Source: JBBSEZ01 sp038239195
GTDB lineage: Bacteria; Planctomycetota; Planctomycetia; Gemmatales; Gemmataceae
Length of the DNA: 28,055 bases
Reading direction: 5' to 3'
NCBI GenBank assembly: GCA_038239195.1
Contig: JBBSEZ010000076.1
Span: forward strand, 1 to 28,055
Shown: piece by piece, positions 27,406 to 28,055 of the stretch
Layout: every line of letters begins with the position of its first letter
Position numbering within the stretch: the stretch's first letter is position 1
Translations under genes and position numbers: made by a program
The notes under the pieces: model-generated
Seen by the model: only the letters and a program-made list of their open reading frames with translations
Databases searched by the model: none
What the model was told of the DNA's origin: nothing

Positions 27406-27503
27406 GCCGAACAAGCCGCTTCTGCGGACGCCGGGGGGCCTCACGGTGCTCCAGTTTCAACGGCATGCCAGCCCCCCGGCGCCGCAGAGGTTCATCGTTA
27501 GGC
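27406..27503 (+). other. attC: Integron attC recombination site
   Basis: The 98-base site starts with an R''-like box GCCGAAC (27406-27412) and ends with the core box GTTAGGC (27497-27503). These pair at 6 of 7 positions. Between them, TCTGCGG (27421-27427) pairs with CCGCAGA (27482-27488) and CGCCGGGGGGC (27429-27439) pairs with GCCCCCCGGCG (27471-27481). This leaves A27428 as a single extrahelical base, as in classical attC sites. The unpaired 8-base spacers next to the core boxes are also typical. Orientation fits a cassette carrying the upstream FRG gene. R'' has G where the consensus RYYYAAC expects a pyrimidine. No integrase gene is visible. Confidence 0.8.
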
Positions 27504-27523
27504 GGCGAGAGTAAGGGATCGTT

Positions 27524-27955
27524 ATGGCAAAGATCATCATCGGCACTTGCCCAAAGTGTGGCATTGCACTGCGCGCCAAGGAAGACGGTGTGCAATCAAC
27601 CATGCTGATCACCTGTCGCTGCGGATGGCAGGGGCAAATTGCCGTCAATGAGTCCGTCGTGAATAGAGCGAAGCTTGCTCATGATCGAAGGCATGATAGG
27701 GTAATACGCCGGATAGGATATGGACTTGCGGCCGTAGCAGGAATCGTAGTGGCAATTGGGGGAATAGCATTCATCAGTATTGGAATTTGGGCAAACTTCA
27801 AGGCTCCTCCTCACAAGGTCAGGCCCCCCGAGCCTGATATGAATAAGCTTTGGCGTGAGGCCGAAGCTGATATGCGCAAGCAACTCTTGGAGCGAGAGAA
27901 AATTGAGAGCCTGGTCAGCAGTTCCCGGGGGCCGAGCGAAACGGCCGGCTTCTGA
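27524..27955 (+). CDS. Zinc-ribbon and single-TM small protein
   Basis: 143 residues. An N-terminal Cys4 zinc ribbon uses CPKC (about 9-12) and CRCGW (about 31-35). A basic segment (RAKLAHDRRHDRVIRR) precedes one transmembrane helix at about 66-90 (YGLAAVAGIVVAIGGIAFIS), and the tail is charged and helical. The basic side before the helix suggests the ribbon is cytoplasmic. AAGGGA lies 8 bases before the ATG. The gene starts 20 bases after the attC core and is visibly more AT-rich than the rest of the window, both expected for a gene cassette. No function can be named. The last 100 bases of the window (27956-28055) hold no recognisable second attC or gene. Confidence 0.8.
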   Translation: MAKIIIGTCPKCGIALRAKEDGVQSTMLITCRCGWQGQIAVNESVVNRAKLAHDRRHDRVIRRIGYGLAAVAGIVVAIGGIAFISIGIWANFKAPPHKVRPPEPDMNKLWREAEADMRKQLLEREKIESLVSSSRGPSETAGF

Positions 27956-28055
27956 ACAACAGATCAGTAGGCGAGGCTGTCGGGCGGGGCGAATTGCCTT
28001 GTCTCTGTCGCTCGTCTGACTGCTCCGGTCGCCAAAATCGGTAGCCGATGCCTGC

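Noticed and set aside
27956..28055. Second attC after the zinc-ribbon gene
   Set aside because: No GTTRRRY core paired with an RYYYAAC box was found; the site may lie beyond the window.

Overview
The window is GC-rich throughout, with strong G/C preference at third codon positions. Its gene content points to a planctomycete, probably of the Gemmata type. Supporting signs are a kinase fused to an unrecognised helical domain, a MutS2 without its Smr tail, tandem dynamin-like GTPases next to a CHAD protein, many small inverted repeats and an IS4-type transposase start. The phylum is inferred from gene style; no marker RNA is present.

Left part (1-7800): a decaying signalling locus followed by an intact one. 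An IS4-family transposase start at the left edge reads off the window, and the IS end has truncated a REC-PAS-PAS protein. Upstream of that lies a pseudogene in which a PAS histidine kinase and an Rcp1-like response regulator have been joined by deletion and broken by frameshifts. Then comes an intact three-gene overlapping operon: a membrane-anchored oligopeptide-type solute-binding protein with no permease, a HAMP hybrid histidine kinase (HisKA-HATPase-REC-REC-HPt), and a response regulator with a Cys4 tail. It looks like a binding-protein-gated phosphorelay.

Middle (8000-16000): a Ser/Thr kinase with a repeat inserted in frame in its catalytic core, a PlsC-type acyltransferase, a small DUF1328 membrane protein with its own terminator, and a co-oriented housekeeping cluster. 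The cluster holds lipA, a lipoyl-domain-like protein without any lysine, tmk, holB and a small acidic protein.

16000-22300, minus strand: thiO, two large membrane-associated GTPases and a CHAD protein, read in that order. The first GTPase gene is bracketed by two long inverted repeats whose arms are short tandem repeats.

22400-28055: mutS2 (Smr-less, with an in-frame repeat insertion), about 700 bases without a gene, a frameshifted unknown gene, a 23-bp perfect inverted repeat, then an FRG-domain gene followed by a structure with the main features of an integron attC site. A small zinc-ribbon membrane protein gene begins 20 bases after the attC core, as the next cassette would. The attC and FRG cassette at the right edge, and the binding-protein/hybrid-kinase relay, are the two most interesting parts.
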